DNA from: Anaerolineales bacterium
Lineage (GTDB): Bacteria > Chloroflexota > Anaerolineae > Anaerolineales > E44-bin32
NCBI GenBank assembly: GCA_023144145.1
Contig: JAGLGG010000092.1
Coordinates: 1 to 18,634 of the forward strand
DNA: 18,634 bases
Direction of reading: 5' to 3'
Positions 7,120-14,290 of the stretch are shown here, piece by piece. The notes beneath the pieces were generated by a model. That model ran no database searches and was not told the DNA's origin. It was given only the letters and a program-made list of their open reading frames with translations. The translations under genes were made by a program, and so were the position numbers. Every line of letters begins with the position of its first letter. The first letter of the stretch is position 1.

Positions 7120-7147
7120 GCAGCCCGGGCATAGGAGCCCGGGCTGC
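7120..7147. terminator. GC-rich 11-bp stem with 6-nt loop, probable terminator of the tup operon
   Basis: GCAGCCCGGGC (7120-7130) and GCCCGGGCTGC (7137-7147) pair perfectly around ATAGGA. On the - strand the stem is followed by GGTTGTTTGC, a modest T-rich tail. It lies 29 bases past the stop of the DUF47 gene, which fits termination of the - strand operon. The 11-6-11 geometry is commented on in the findings. Confidence 0.55.
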
Positions 7148-7176
7148 TGGGAATAAGCCAATAAACAAATGGGAAG

Positions 7177-7800
7177 TTACAATTTTTTCACCACAATATC
7201 ACCAATCACATTCGCAGCCGCATCCCCTCGATCGGCTGCATTAGACAGATGCCTGTATACCTCACGAAGCTTTAGCATATAAACGATGTGATCAACATCA
7301 CGCGGCATTTTAAACAAATCCGCGATCGCCTCACGGTAAACCGTTTCAACACGATTCTCTAATGCCTTTGCTCGGACGGCATGATCGTTGGCAACATTGG
7401 GGTGATCCTGCAACCTCTGAACTCCCATATAAATCTCACGTGCCGCATCTGTGAGCAAAGACACCATTCGCTCAATGTATGATGTGGGTTCAATCTCTAG
7501 CAGCACCATTTCTTCAACGGTCGTATTAGCGTAATCGAGTATGTCGTCTACGGTCAAAGAAAGCGCAAAAATATCCTCGCGATCTAAAGGCGTAACAAAA
7601 GTCCGGTTTAATTCATCAATCAGAATCCTTCTTACCTCATCTGCCTCCTTCTCAATCAGAGAGACTTGCCGCGCAAGATCTTCATCCGGATCGGAAAGGT
7701 ATTTCAGTAAGGCTTCAAAACCCTCAACCGCGTACTGCGCTTGTCGAATTAGCAATTCAATAAACCGATTAGTTTTTTTGCGGGAAAATAATTTCATCAT
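7177..7800 (-). CDS. DUF47 family PhoU-like protein
   Basis: This is a 207-residue all-helical protein of the DUF47/PhoU_div family (PF01865, also TIGR00153). Visible family hallmarks are the N-terminal LFSRKKTNRFIELL, SLIEKEADEVRRILIDEL with the acidic metal-binding pattern, TPLDREDIFALSLTVDDILDY around residues 68-88, and the C-terminal RHLSNAADRGDAAANVIGDIVVKKL. The length is normal for the family. Members usually sit beside a PitA-type phosphate permease and are thought to modulate it or bind polynuclear metal; here the neighbour is a tungstate ABC transporter. It starts at ATG 7798-7800, with AAGGG about seven bases upstream, and lies 16 bases after tupC. It is last in the - strand operon and ends before the hairpin at 7120-7147. 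Function in this context is unknown. Confidence 0.88.
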   Translation of the reverse strand: MMKLFSRKKTNRFIELLIRQAQYAVEGFEALLKYLSDPDEDLARQVSLIEKEADEVRRILIDELNRTFVTPLDREDIFALSLTVDDILDYANTTVEEMVLLEIEPTSYIERMVSLLTDAAREIYMGVQRLQDHPNVANDHAVRAKALENRVETVYREAIADLFKMPRDVDHIVYMLKLREVYRHLSNAADRGDAAANVIGDIVVKKL

Positions 7801-7816
7801 TTCAGCCCTTCACTCT

Positions 7817-8545
7817 TTAAGGGATCTCTCCTTCGATATAGGCCCTTGTTCGTGAGTCTTTATATTTATCCAGAAAGCCTTGCGCCTCCACCAATTCTGC
7901 AATTTTTCCATCAAAAACGACAGCAACACGATCTGCCAAGCGAATGGCCTGGGCGACATTATGAGAAACGAGAACAATCGTAGAAGTTCCACGCTCTCGA
8001 ACGGCTTGTATTATATCCTCGATTAGAGCGGCGTTGTACGGGTCGAGGTTAGCAGTGGGCTCATCAAGAAGTAACACATCAGGATCGAGAACCAATGCTT
8101 GAGCTAGCGTCACTCTTTGTGCTTCCCCTCCAGAGAGGGCGCGCGCGTTATCGTGCTCCAATTCTCGCAAGTCCAGCCGCTCCAACACAGCATCGACCTG
8201 ACCCCGATCTTCCACCCCGCGAACTTTTAGTCCAAAAGCAACATTTTCTCTTACCGATCGATTAAACAGGACTGTACGTTGAAATACCATGGAAATATTG
8301 CGGCGGAGTTCCAGCGGAACAGGGAAATAGATTTTCCGGCCAGTATAATGAATCTCCCCTTCATCCGGTGATTCAAGGAAATGCAAGAGTCGAAGTAGGG
8401 TAGACTTGCCCGCCCCGTTGGGACCAATAATGGAGAGAAGCTCACCCTGATGGATTTCCAGTTGAGCAATATCCAAGATTGATCTACCGTTGTAGCGTTT
8501 GCGGATATTGTGCAGTCTATACGTGTCAATCACCTTCGATACCAT
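7817..8545 (-). CDS. tupC: Tungstate ABC transporter, ATP-binding subunit
   Basis: This is a 242-residue ABC ATPase with a complete motif set: Walker A GPNGAGKST (41-49), Q-loop Gln89, signature LSGGEAQRV (137-145), Walker B LLLDEP (158-163), and H-loop His195. It energises uptake of an oxyanion across the cytoplasmic membrane together with TupB and TupA. The substrate is inferred from the neighbouring TupA-type binding protein; the ATPase alone does not reveal it. It starts at ATG 8543-8545 and overlaps the end of tupB by 16 bases, so translation is probably coupled. There is no C-terminal regulatory (TOBE or MOP) domain, as expected for TupC and unlike ModC or WtpC. Assignment as an ABC ATPase is certain and the tungstate specificity is likely. 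Confidence 0.9.
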   Translation of the reverse strand: MVSKVIDTYRLHNIRKRYNGRSILDIAQLEIHQGELLSIIGPNGAGKSTLLRLLHFLESPDEGEIHYTGRKIYFPVPLELRRNISMVFQRTVLFNRSVRENVAFGLKVRGVEDRGQVDAVLERLDLRELEHDNARALSGGEAQRVTLAQALVLDPDVLLLDEPTANLDPYNAALIEDIIQAVRERGTSTIVLVSHNVAQAIRLADRVAVVFDGKIAELVEAQGFLDKYKDSRTRAYIEGEIP

Positions 8546-9252
8546 CGACGCTGCCCTTGAAGCATGACGAAAATCACGTTGATAAGAAAAGATAAGCTGA
8601 GTAAGACACCCCCAAGCGCCAATGCAAATCCAAAAGCGCCTTGTCTCGTCTCAAGAACAATCGCAGTGCTTAATACTCGCGTACTGCTTTCAATATTGCC
8701 TCCGACAAGCATCGCCGCTCCAACTTCAGAGATAATCCCACCAAAACCTGCAACAATTGCTGCCACCAACCCACCCTTTGCCTCTTGCATGACGATGATG
8801 GCTTCTTGAACGCGACTCGATCCCAGCGAGATTGCACGAAGCCTCAACTCAGGGTCAACTCCTTCTAATGCTGCTACGGTCAGTCCGGCGACAAGCGGAA
8901 AGGCGATAATCGTTTGTGCAGTGATCATGGCCAGAGGGGTGAACAGCCACTCGAGCTCTCCCAGTGGTCCGCTCCTTGATAAAACCAGGTAAACTGCCAG
9001 TCCGACAACGACTGGCGGAAAACCCATTCCTGTATAGAGCAATACGGTTATTACTCGGCGTGCACGGATCTGACTTAAAGCGACAAATGCGCCAAAAGGA
9101 ACCCCGACGAGTGTACTTATGCCCAAAGCAAGGCCACTCACTTGAAGAGTGGTTAAGATGACTCGGAGTAGCTCTCCAGAGCCATTATCGTTGAATGGAT
9201 ATAGGGCGAGAAGGATGTCTGCTAGATGCAATAGGTTTCCACAATAGATCAA
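8530..9252 (-). CDS. tupB: Tungstate ABC transporter, permease subunit
   Basis: This is a 240-residue membrane protein with about five to six TM helices (roughly residues 30-55, 65-85, 90-110, 125-150, 180-200, 205-232). The cytoplasmic EAA-type loop, near 130-150 (LRLRAISLGSSRVQE), contacts TupC. The stretch around GGNIESSTRVLSTAIVLETRQG, near the C-terminus, matches the conserved block of TupB-like permeases. The start is taken as TTG at 9250-9252, which overlaps the tupA stop in a TTGA arrangement; no ATG occurs in-frame near the N-terminus and no clear Shine-Dalgarno is visible, so coupled translation is likely. The family is close to molybdate and sulfate permeases; TupA and gene order decide the tungstate call. 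Confidence 0.87.
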   Translation of the reverse strand: MIYCGNLLHLADILLALYPFNDNGSGELLRVILTTLQVSGLALGISTLVGVPFGAFVALSQIRARRVITVLLYTGMGFPPVVVGLAVYLVLSRSGPLGELEWLFTPLAMITAQTIIAFPLVAGLTVAALEGVDPELRLRAISLGSSRVQEAIIVMQEAKGGLVAAIVAGFGGIISEVGAAMLVGGNIESSTRVLSTAIVLETRQGAFGFALALGGVLLSLSFLINVIFVMLQGQRRWYRR

Positions 9253-10106
9253 GGTTGATGATTAGCCAATGGGATAAACAGTGGCAAATTATATTTCAAG
9301 TAGCCAGCAATTTTTTCTTGAGTTTCTATTGACACCAGCCATTCAGCAAAAGCCTCTGCCAGGGCTGAAGGGCCAGTGACACTACCCGATGGAATTACAG
9401 GTATCACGCTGTACTCATTGATCAAGTTAGGATCAGTGTTATTTTCAATTTTACTCCCTCCAACAACAACCATCAGATCGTCAAGATTTTCTTTGAGCGA
9501 GAGATAAGTACCCCGATCAACGAGAGTGTATGCTTTACTCTCTTGAGCGAATTGAAGTGTTTCTCCCATCCCCTGGCCAATAGCATAGTACCAGCTCGAA
9601 GACGGATCGGGATTAATTCCAGCCATATCCCAAATTTTCATCTCCTTCGAATGCGTTCCCGACTCATCTCCTCTCGACACAAAGGCAGTCATATTCAGTG
9701 CGATTTCCTTGAACGCTTTGGTTGCATCTTGGAGCCCAGCAATCCCAGCTGGATCTTCCAGCGGTCCTACAATAATAAAGTCATTGTACATGACCGGAAT
9801 TCGTTCACTTCCAAATCCTGCCTCAACAAAGGCCTGCTCTTTTTCCTGATCATGCACTAGTAACACATCCGCATCCCCTCGTTCACCCAAGGAAATTGCT
9901 TGACCGGTGCCAACCGCCACGATATCAACTTGTGCGCTATTTCTTGCCTCGAAATCAGGGAGTATCTCATCGAGCAATCCCGAGTCGTACGTGCTCGTTG
10001 TTGTTGCTAAGATCAGTCTGGCAGGTTCCGAGCTGCAGCTGGATCCAACAATAACCAAGAATATAGTGATGATACTTATGCCGACACCTATCTCTCGTTG
10101 GCGCAT
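9249..10106 (-). CDS. tupA: Tungstate-binding protein of ABC transporter
   Basis: This 285-residue extracytoplasmic solute-binding protein carries the TupA-type motifs TTTSTYDSG (35-43), VGTGQAI, ADVLLVHD, VMYNDFIIVGP and SRGDESGTHSKE, which together form the oxyanion pocket of TupA. They differ from the motifs of ModA and WtpA. An N-terminal hydrophobic segment ends in GSSC (Cys24); with Gly at -3 the lipobox is atypical, so lipid anchoring is likely but not certain. The start is ATG 10106, because GGAGGG (10115-10110) lies three bases upstream; the upstream TTG at 10121 would overlap that site. The stop overlaps the TTG start of tupB. A good promoter, TTGACA-17-TATGAT, lies just upstream (10137-10165). 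No regulator binding site for tungstate was recognised. Confidence 0.92.
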   Translation of the reverse strand: MRQREIGVGISIITIFLVIVGSSCSSEPARLILATTTSTYDSGLLDEILPDFEARNSAQVDIVAVGTGQAISLGERGDADVLLVHDQEKEQAFVEAGFGSERIPVMYNDFIIVGPLEDPAGIAGLQDATKAFKEIALNMTAFVSRGDESGTHSKEMKIWDMAGINPDPSSSWYYAIGQGMGETLQFAQESKAYTLVDRGTYLSLKENLDDLMVVVGGSKIENNTDPNLINEYSVIPVIPSGSVTGPSALAEAFAEWLVSIETQEKIAGYLKYNLPLFIPLANHQP

Positions 10107-10136
10107 CTGCCCTCCGGGCAAGCGTTATGTCGAGAA

Positions 10137-10165
10137 ATCATAACGACCTGCCAGAGTATTGTCAA
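10137..10165 (-). promoter_or_regulatory. Promoter of the tupABC-DUF47 operon
   Basis: On the - strand, TTGACA (10165-10160), a 17-base spacer, and TATGAT (10142-10137, 5 of 6). This places the start near 10130 and gives a leader of about 24 bases before the tupA ATG, with a Shine-Dalgarno in it. Confidence 0.6.
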
Positions 10166-10177
10166 GTCTGCCCTTTC

Positions 10178-10206
10178 TTGACAGCTTCGCGCGTTCCCCA
10201 GACAAT
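10178..10206 (+). promoter_or_regulatory. Promoter of era, divergent from tup
   Basis: TTGACA at 10178-10183, a 17-base spacer, GACAAT at 10201-10206 (4 of 6). Transcription would start at or next to ATG 10213, so the era messenger could be leaderless. It lies 12 bases from the -35 of the tup promoter, back to back. Confidence 0.42.
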
Positions 10207-10212
10207 TAGGTC

Positions 10213-11145
10213 ATGCTAGTACCCGAAAATCAAAATGGGCATCGCTCAGGATTTATCGCCCTCATTGGTCGACCAAACGTTGGCAAGTCCACCTTGGTAA
10301 ACGCGATTCTCGGACAAAGCATCGCCCCTGTTTCTTTCCGGCCGCAAACCACCCAACGCTCGCAGCTGGGCATTCTCACACTGCCAGATGCACAGTTAAT
10401 CTTTGTTGACACGCCTGGATTGCATCAAGCGCATCACAAACTTGGCGAACGGATGAATGATTACGCTAGAGATGCGATACGGGATGTCGATGTCATTTTG
10501 GCTATTTTCGACGCCAGCAAAGGCCCAAACGAGGAGGATGCCCTGGTTGCTGAATTGATCCAGGGCATGATGAGTGAACTCCCAGTCCTTGCTGCCCTGA
10601 ACAAAATAGATCTGCTCACAAAAACTGAATTGGATCAGCATCTGGAGCATTACCAATCGTTATTGCCAGGAGTGGAGTACATCCAGATTTCAGCCACCCG
10701 AGGGGATAATATCGATGAGCTTCTAACAAAGCTAATTGAGGCTTTACCACATGATCCAAGATTGTTTCCTGAGGGAGAACTCACCGATCTGAGCGAGCGC
10801 GAAATTACCTCAGACCTTATTCGTGCTTCCGCTATGCAGCATCTTCGTGAGGAGTTACCCTACGTTATTGCAGTTCGAATAGATGATTTTAAAGAGCGCG
10901 GTGATGTAGGAGCATACATTGCGGCGACAATATTCGTCGAGAGAGATTCACAAAAGGGGATCGTGATTGGAAAGGGCGGAAGCATGCTTCGCCAAATTGG
11001 CACATCCGCACGCAAGGAAATCGAACTGATGTCTGGTCGCAAGGTTTTTTTAGAGCTGAGAGTAAAGGTTCTCCCCAAGTGGCGCAACAATCCAAATGCG
11101 CTGAGGCGCTTGGGATACCTGCCCATCAAAGACTCCAAGAATTAA
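10213..11145 (+). CDS. era: Ribosome-assembly GTPase Era
   Basis: Era binds the 3' end of 16S rRNA and helps mature the 30S subunit. This 310-residue protein has the standard GTPase motifs G1 GRPNVGKST (19-27), G3 DTPG (66-69) and G4 NKID (130-133). A C-terminal KH domain shows the IGKGGSMLRQIG loop and the typical LPKWRNNPNALRRLGY end. The length is normal for the family. It starts at ATG 10213; the nearest purine-rich stretch, AGG, is too close for a normal ribosome-binding site. It is the first gene of a + strand run and the methyltransferase gene follows after 15 bases. No odd residues were seen. The assignment is secure. Confidence 0.96.
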   Translation: MLVPENQNGHRSGFIALIGRPNVGKSTLVNAILGQSIAPVSFRPQTTQRSQLGILTLPDAQLIFVDTPGLHQAHHKLGERMNDYARDAIRDVDVILAIFDASKGPNEEDALVAELIQGMMSELPVLAALNKIDLLTKTELDQHLEHYQSLLPGVEYIQISATRGDNIDELLTKLIEALPHDPRLFPEGELTDLSEREITSDLIRASAMQHLREELPYVIAVRIDDFKERGDVGAYIAATIFVERDSQKGIVIGKGGSMLRQIGTSARKEIELMSGRKVFLELRVKVLPKWRNNPNALRRLGYLPIKDSKN

Positions 11146-11160
11146 GAGGATGCCAAGATT

Positions 11161-12063
11161 GTGAGTAAGCGAAAAAACAAAGGGTCAAAAACATCTTCAT
11201 TTGGATCACCTGGAAGAGCCAGCCATGATTCCTCGAGTTTCTATGACAGCCGTTTGTATCAAGGGCTTGCTCCCGGCGAATCAGTGAAGCACATCGAACA
11301 TGCCCTACCCAAGAGTGCACAAAATACTATCTTTCAAAATTCTTCTGAATCGATGTCGGAGCTACCCGATAATTGTGTTCACCTGATGATCACGTCACCC
11401 CCATACAACGTAAAGAAGGACTACGATGAAGATCTGACCCTTGATGAATATCGCCAGTTTCTACGAGTAGTACTCGAAGAGACTCATCGCGTGCTCGTGG
11501 CAGGCGGGAGAGCGTGCGTAAACGTCGCTAATTTGGGTCGCAAACCATACATTCCTTTGCACACATTTATCATTAAAGATATGCTCGATCTCGGTTACTT
11601 AATGCGCGGCGAAATCATATGGAACAAAGCAGCCAGTGCCAGCCCATCCACTGCCTGGGGATCTTGGCTATCTGCGTCTAACCCGGTGCTAAGAGACGTG
11701 CATGAATACATCCTGGTCTTTTCAAAGGATTCATTTTCACGACAGCGAGAGGGTCAGACAAGCACAATCACCAAGGATGATTTTCTTGAGTTAACCAAAA
11801 GCGTCTGGACCTTCCCAGCTATCTCGGCCAAACGGATTGGTCATCCTGCACCTTTCCCAGATGAACTCCCTCGAAGACTTATCGAGCTATACACTTTCGA
11901 GGGGGATGTCGTCCTAGATCCGTTTTGTGGATCAGGCTCTACTTTCATTGCAGCTGTTAATACGGGCAGAACATACGTAGGTTACGAAATTAATTCCGAT
12001 TATGTCGAAATTGCTCAAAAGAGAATAAAGGAAGCCCTACAACAAAAGCGTGATTCGGAATAA
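11161..12063 (+). CDS. Solitary beta-class DNA methyltransferase (N4-cytosine or N6-adenine)
   Basis: This is a 300-residue MTase starting at GTG 11161; AAGAGGA ends ten bases upstream and no in-frame ATG precedes. Motif IV TSPPYN (78-83) comes before the SAM-binding motif I DPFCGSGST (253-261), the beta-class order, with the target-recognition region between them. SPPY fits both N4-methylcytosine and some N6-adenine enzymes, so the base and sequence target cannot be read here. Other family hallmarks are HRVLVAGGRACVNV, GEIIWNKA, HEYILVFSK, and GHPAPFPDELPRRLIELY just before motif I. The first 45 residues are Ser/Lys-rich and likely disordered. No restriction endonuclease gene adjoins it; it lies between era and purB, 15 bases after era and probably co-transcribed. 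A regulatory or epigenetic role, or self-protection, is possible. Confidence 0.87.
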   Translation: MSKRKNKGSKTSSFGSPGRASHDSSSFYDSRLYQGLAPGESVKHIEHALPKSAQNTIFQNSSESMSELPDNCVHLMITSPPYNVKKDYDEDLTLDEYRQFLRVVLEETHRVLVAGGRACVNVANLGRKPYIPLHTFIIKDMLDLGYLMRGEIIWNKAASASPSTAWGSWLSASNPVLRDVHEYILVFSKDSFSRQREGQTSTITKDDFLELTKSVWTFPAISAKRIGHPAPFPDELPRRLIELYTFEGDVVLDPFCGSGSTFIAAVNTGRTYVGYEINSDYVEIAQKRIKEALQQKRDSE

Positions 12064-12089
12064 TGTCTGGCATTGCTCATGCGACTTAA

Positions 12090-12124
12090 TGTTCCATCCA
12101 ACGTGATTGTTTAGACAGGATAGA
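12090..12124 (+). repeat. 35-nt intergenic repeat, copy 2 (in purB leader)
   Basis: The second copy of the 4556-4590 repeat, 32 of 35 identical. It ends 12 bases before the purB ATG and so occupies most of its untranslated leader. The in-frame TTG at 12107 falls inside it. Confidence 0.75.
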
Positions 12125-12136
12125 GAGAAGATAGAT

Positions 12137-13558
12137 ATGACTTATCAATCACCATTCACCAATCGATACGGCTCGAAGGAAATGCGTGCGTTATGGTCGG
12201 AGAGCGCACGCAGAATAATATGGCGCCGCATTTGGATTGCAGTTGCTGAAGCGCAAGCCTCTGCCGGGCTGGTGGATACGGCTCAACTTGAGGACTTAAG
12301 AAAGAATGCGAAAAACATTGATCTGAAAAGGGCTTATGAAATTGAGGCCGAAATCGGACATGATCTTGTTTCCGAGCTAAAAACTTTCGCAGAGCAAAGC
12401 CCAAAAGGTGGCGAAATTCTACATTGGGGACTGACCTCTGCCGATGTTCAGGATAATGCCGATGTCCTTCGACAGCGGACCGGGCTAGCAATTCTGCTCC
12501 GTGATGTGCGAGAACTCCTACTGGCATTTGCCGGGAAGATTAATGAAACGGCTGATCTGGTTGTAATGGGCTACACCCACCTCCAACCCGCTGAACCAAC
12601 AACGCTGGGCTACCGACTAAGTATGTATGCTCAGGATCTGGATCAGGTCTTTGACACTCTGGTGCGAATTCACAACTCACTCAAAGGGAAAGGGATCCGA
12701 GGAGCTGTTGGCAGTGCGGCACCATTTGTCGAACTCTTTGAGAATACAGAGACCAGCGCTGAAGCCTTTGAAGAAGACGTAATGAGCGTCCTGGGCATCG
12801 ATGCCCATCAAATCACGAGCCAAATCTATCCAAGAACTCAGGATTACTGGCTTCTTTGTGCGCTGTCTGCTCTTGCAGCTGCGCTGCACAAATTCGCCTT
12901 CGACCTGCGCATTCAACAATCACCTAACTTCAAGACCCTTTCGGAACCATTTGGCGAAGAGCAAGTTGGATCCAGCGCAATGCCATTTAAACGGAATCCA
13001 GTGGGAGCCGAAAAAGTTTGCTCGCTCGCTCGGAGTGTGGCAGCTTCCACTTGGGTTGCATGGCAAAATGCTTCCAATTCCATCTTGGAGCGCACATTGG
13101 ATGATTCTGCCAACAGGAGATCGAGTATTCCGGAAGCGTTTTTAGCTTGTGATGAAATGCTTGCGACTTGCCTCCCGATCGTAAATAACCTGCAGGTTGA
13201 TGAAAGTGGAATTCAGGAAAACATCGATCTCTTTGGCCCCTTTTCCGCAACGGAACGATTGCTCAGCGCGTTGGTGCGAGCTGGGGCAGACCGGCAAGAA
13301 ATGCACGACCGTATTCGTGATCACAGTATGCGTGCTTGGGAATCTCTCGACAGAGGAGAGGACAACCCCATTATCGAGAGCCTTTGCACGGACACGGCGA
13401 TATTAACCCACGTCCAGCCAACCCGCATTCGGGAGCTAATGAATATCAAAACCTATACCGGTCTTGCTCCCGAGCGCGCCCGAAGATTCGCCGCTCAAAT
13501 TGCTGAAAAATTATCGCTCGTCTCCTCTGGGGAAAAAACTTCGAGGAAAAAAGGATGA
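12137..13558 (+). CDS. purB: Adenylosuccinate lyase
   Basis: PurB catalyses two purine steps: SAICAR to AICAR plus fumarate, and adenylosuccinate to AMP plus fumarate. This 473-residue protein belongs to the aspartase/fumarase superfamily. Signature SSAMPFKRNP (279-288) holds the flexible-loop catalytic Ser. HWGLTSADVQDNAD near residue 95 and GHDLVSEL near 74 carry the other conserved His, Thr and Ser residues. It starts at ATG 12137; TTG 12107 would add ten residues drawn from the repeat and is rejected. A weak AGAGAGAAG lies upstream. The stop overlaps the next ATG in an ATGA. Other purine genes are not in the window. Assignment is secure. Confidence 0.94.
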   Translation: MTYQSPFTNRYGSKEMRALWSESARRIIWRRIWIAVAEAQASAGLVDTAQLEDLRKNAKNIDLKRAYEIEAEIGHDLVSELKTFAEQSPKGGEILHWGLTSADVQDNADVLRQRTGLAILLRDVRELLLAFAGKINETADLVVMGYTHLQPAEPTTLGYRLSMYAQDLDQVFDTLVRIHNSLKGKGIRGAVGSAAPFVELFENTETSAEAFEEDVMSVLGIDAHQITSQIYPRTQDYWLLCALSALAAALHKFAFDLRIQQSPNFKTLSEPFGEEQVGSSAMPFKRNPVGAEKVCSLARSVAASTWVAWQNASNSILERTLDDSANRRSSIPEAFLACDEMLATCLPIVNNLQVDESGIQENIDLFGPFSATERLLSALVRAGADRQEMHDRIRDHSMRAWESLDRGEDNPIIESLCTDTAILTHVQPTRIRELMNIKTYTGLAPERARRFAAQIAEKLSLVSSGEKTSRKKG

Positions 13559-14283
13559 GAACCCGGGATTGGCTTCTGGTCGTCCTGCTTGCTATTGTTG
13601 GTTTGATTTGTATCCGCCTGGGATTTTGGCAGCTTGCGAGACGCCAAGAAAGAATCGCAAAGAACGAAGAGATCCAAATCCGATTATCCATGCCGCCCAG
13701 TGATTTGACCGAGGATGTTCAATCCGTTCTGGATTATGAGTTTAGAAGGGTTGAGATCGAAGGAATCTATGTAAACGAGCATTCGGTCGTTTTGCGCAAT
13801 AGGTCTCACAATGAGCAAACCGGTGTTCACCTGATCACTCCGCTGCAAATTGAAGGACATGAACCTGCAATCCTTATCGACCGCGGTTGGATTTCAAATG
13901 AAGCCTATATTTCACAAGGAATTGACCAATTTGAGGTTGATGGATCCGTTGTGGTTCAAGGCGTTATCCGACTTTCCCAAGAAGAGCCAAGCCTTTCCTT
14001 TCTTGCTGATCCGACCTCGGTTCCTGGTGCGCCGCCGCGCATAGAATGGCGCGTACTTAACATCGAGCGGATCCAATCTCAAATCCCCACTACGCTTTAT
14101 CCGTTCTTCATCGAATTATCCGAGCATGAGAACATATCTCCAGAAATGCCAATCCCCGACCCCGAAATCGACTTGGGTCAAGGCCCTCACCTTAGTTATG
14201 CAATCCAATGGTTCGGATTCTCGGTTATTGCATTAGTTGGAGGGGTTCTATGGGTGCGAAGGCATCAGCCAGGAAAGGAATAG
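13555..14283 (+). CDS. SURF1-family protein (cytochrome oxidase assembly)
   Basis: SURF1 proteins help insert haem a into subunit I of aa3-type cytochrome oxidase. This 242-residue protein has the expected topology: N-terminal TM helix (about 6-22), an extracytoplasmic domain, and a C-terminal TM helix (about 214-236). Motifs include IRLGFWQLARRQE directly after TM1, GVHLITPL, AILIDRGWIS and the C-terminal YAIQWFGFSVIAL. All these are classic SURF1 features. It starts at ATG 13555, overlapping the purB stop by four bases, so translation is coupled. No cox genes are within the window, so the partner oxidase must be elsewhere. The pairing with purB is unusual. The stop is TAG at 14281. Confidence 0.88.
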   Translation: MRTRDWLLVVLLAIVGLICIRLGFWQLARRQERIAKNEEIQIRLSMPPSDLTEDVQSVLDYEFRRVEIEGIYVNEHSVVLRNRSHNEQTGVHLITPLQIEGHEPAILIDRGWISNEAYISQGIDQFEVDGSVVVQGVIRLSQEEPSLSFLADPTSVPGAPPRIEWRVLNIERIQSQIPTTLYPFFIELSEHENISPEMPIPDPEIDLGQGPHLSYAIQWFGFSVIALVGGVLWVRRHQPGKE

Positions 14284-14290
14284 GTCAGCT

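Noticed and set aside
4243..7147. CRISPR array
   Set aside because: The repeats here are single palindromes or two distant copies; there is no regular repeat-spacer series and no cas gene.
6028..7147. An integrated mobile element around the recombinase-like gene
   Set aside because: No tRNA, attachment-site duplication, excisionase or cargo genes are seen, and the enzyme lacks its catalytic residues.
7541..7855. + strand ORF antisense to the DUF47 gene
   Set aside because: Low-complexity Ser-rich translation, opposite to a well-supported family protein.
12107..12136. TTG 12107 as the purB start
   Set aside because: The ten extra residues derive from the 35-nt repeat and are not PurB-like; ATG 12137 begins the expected N-terminus.
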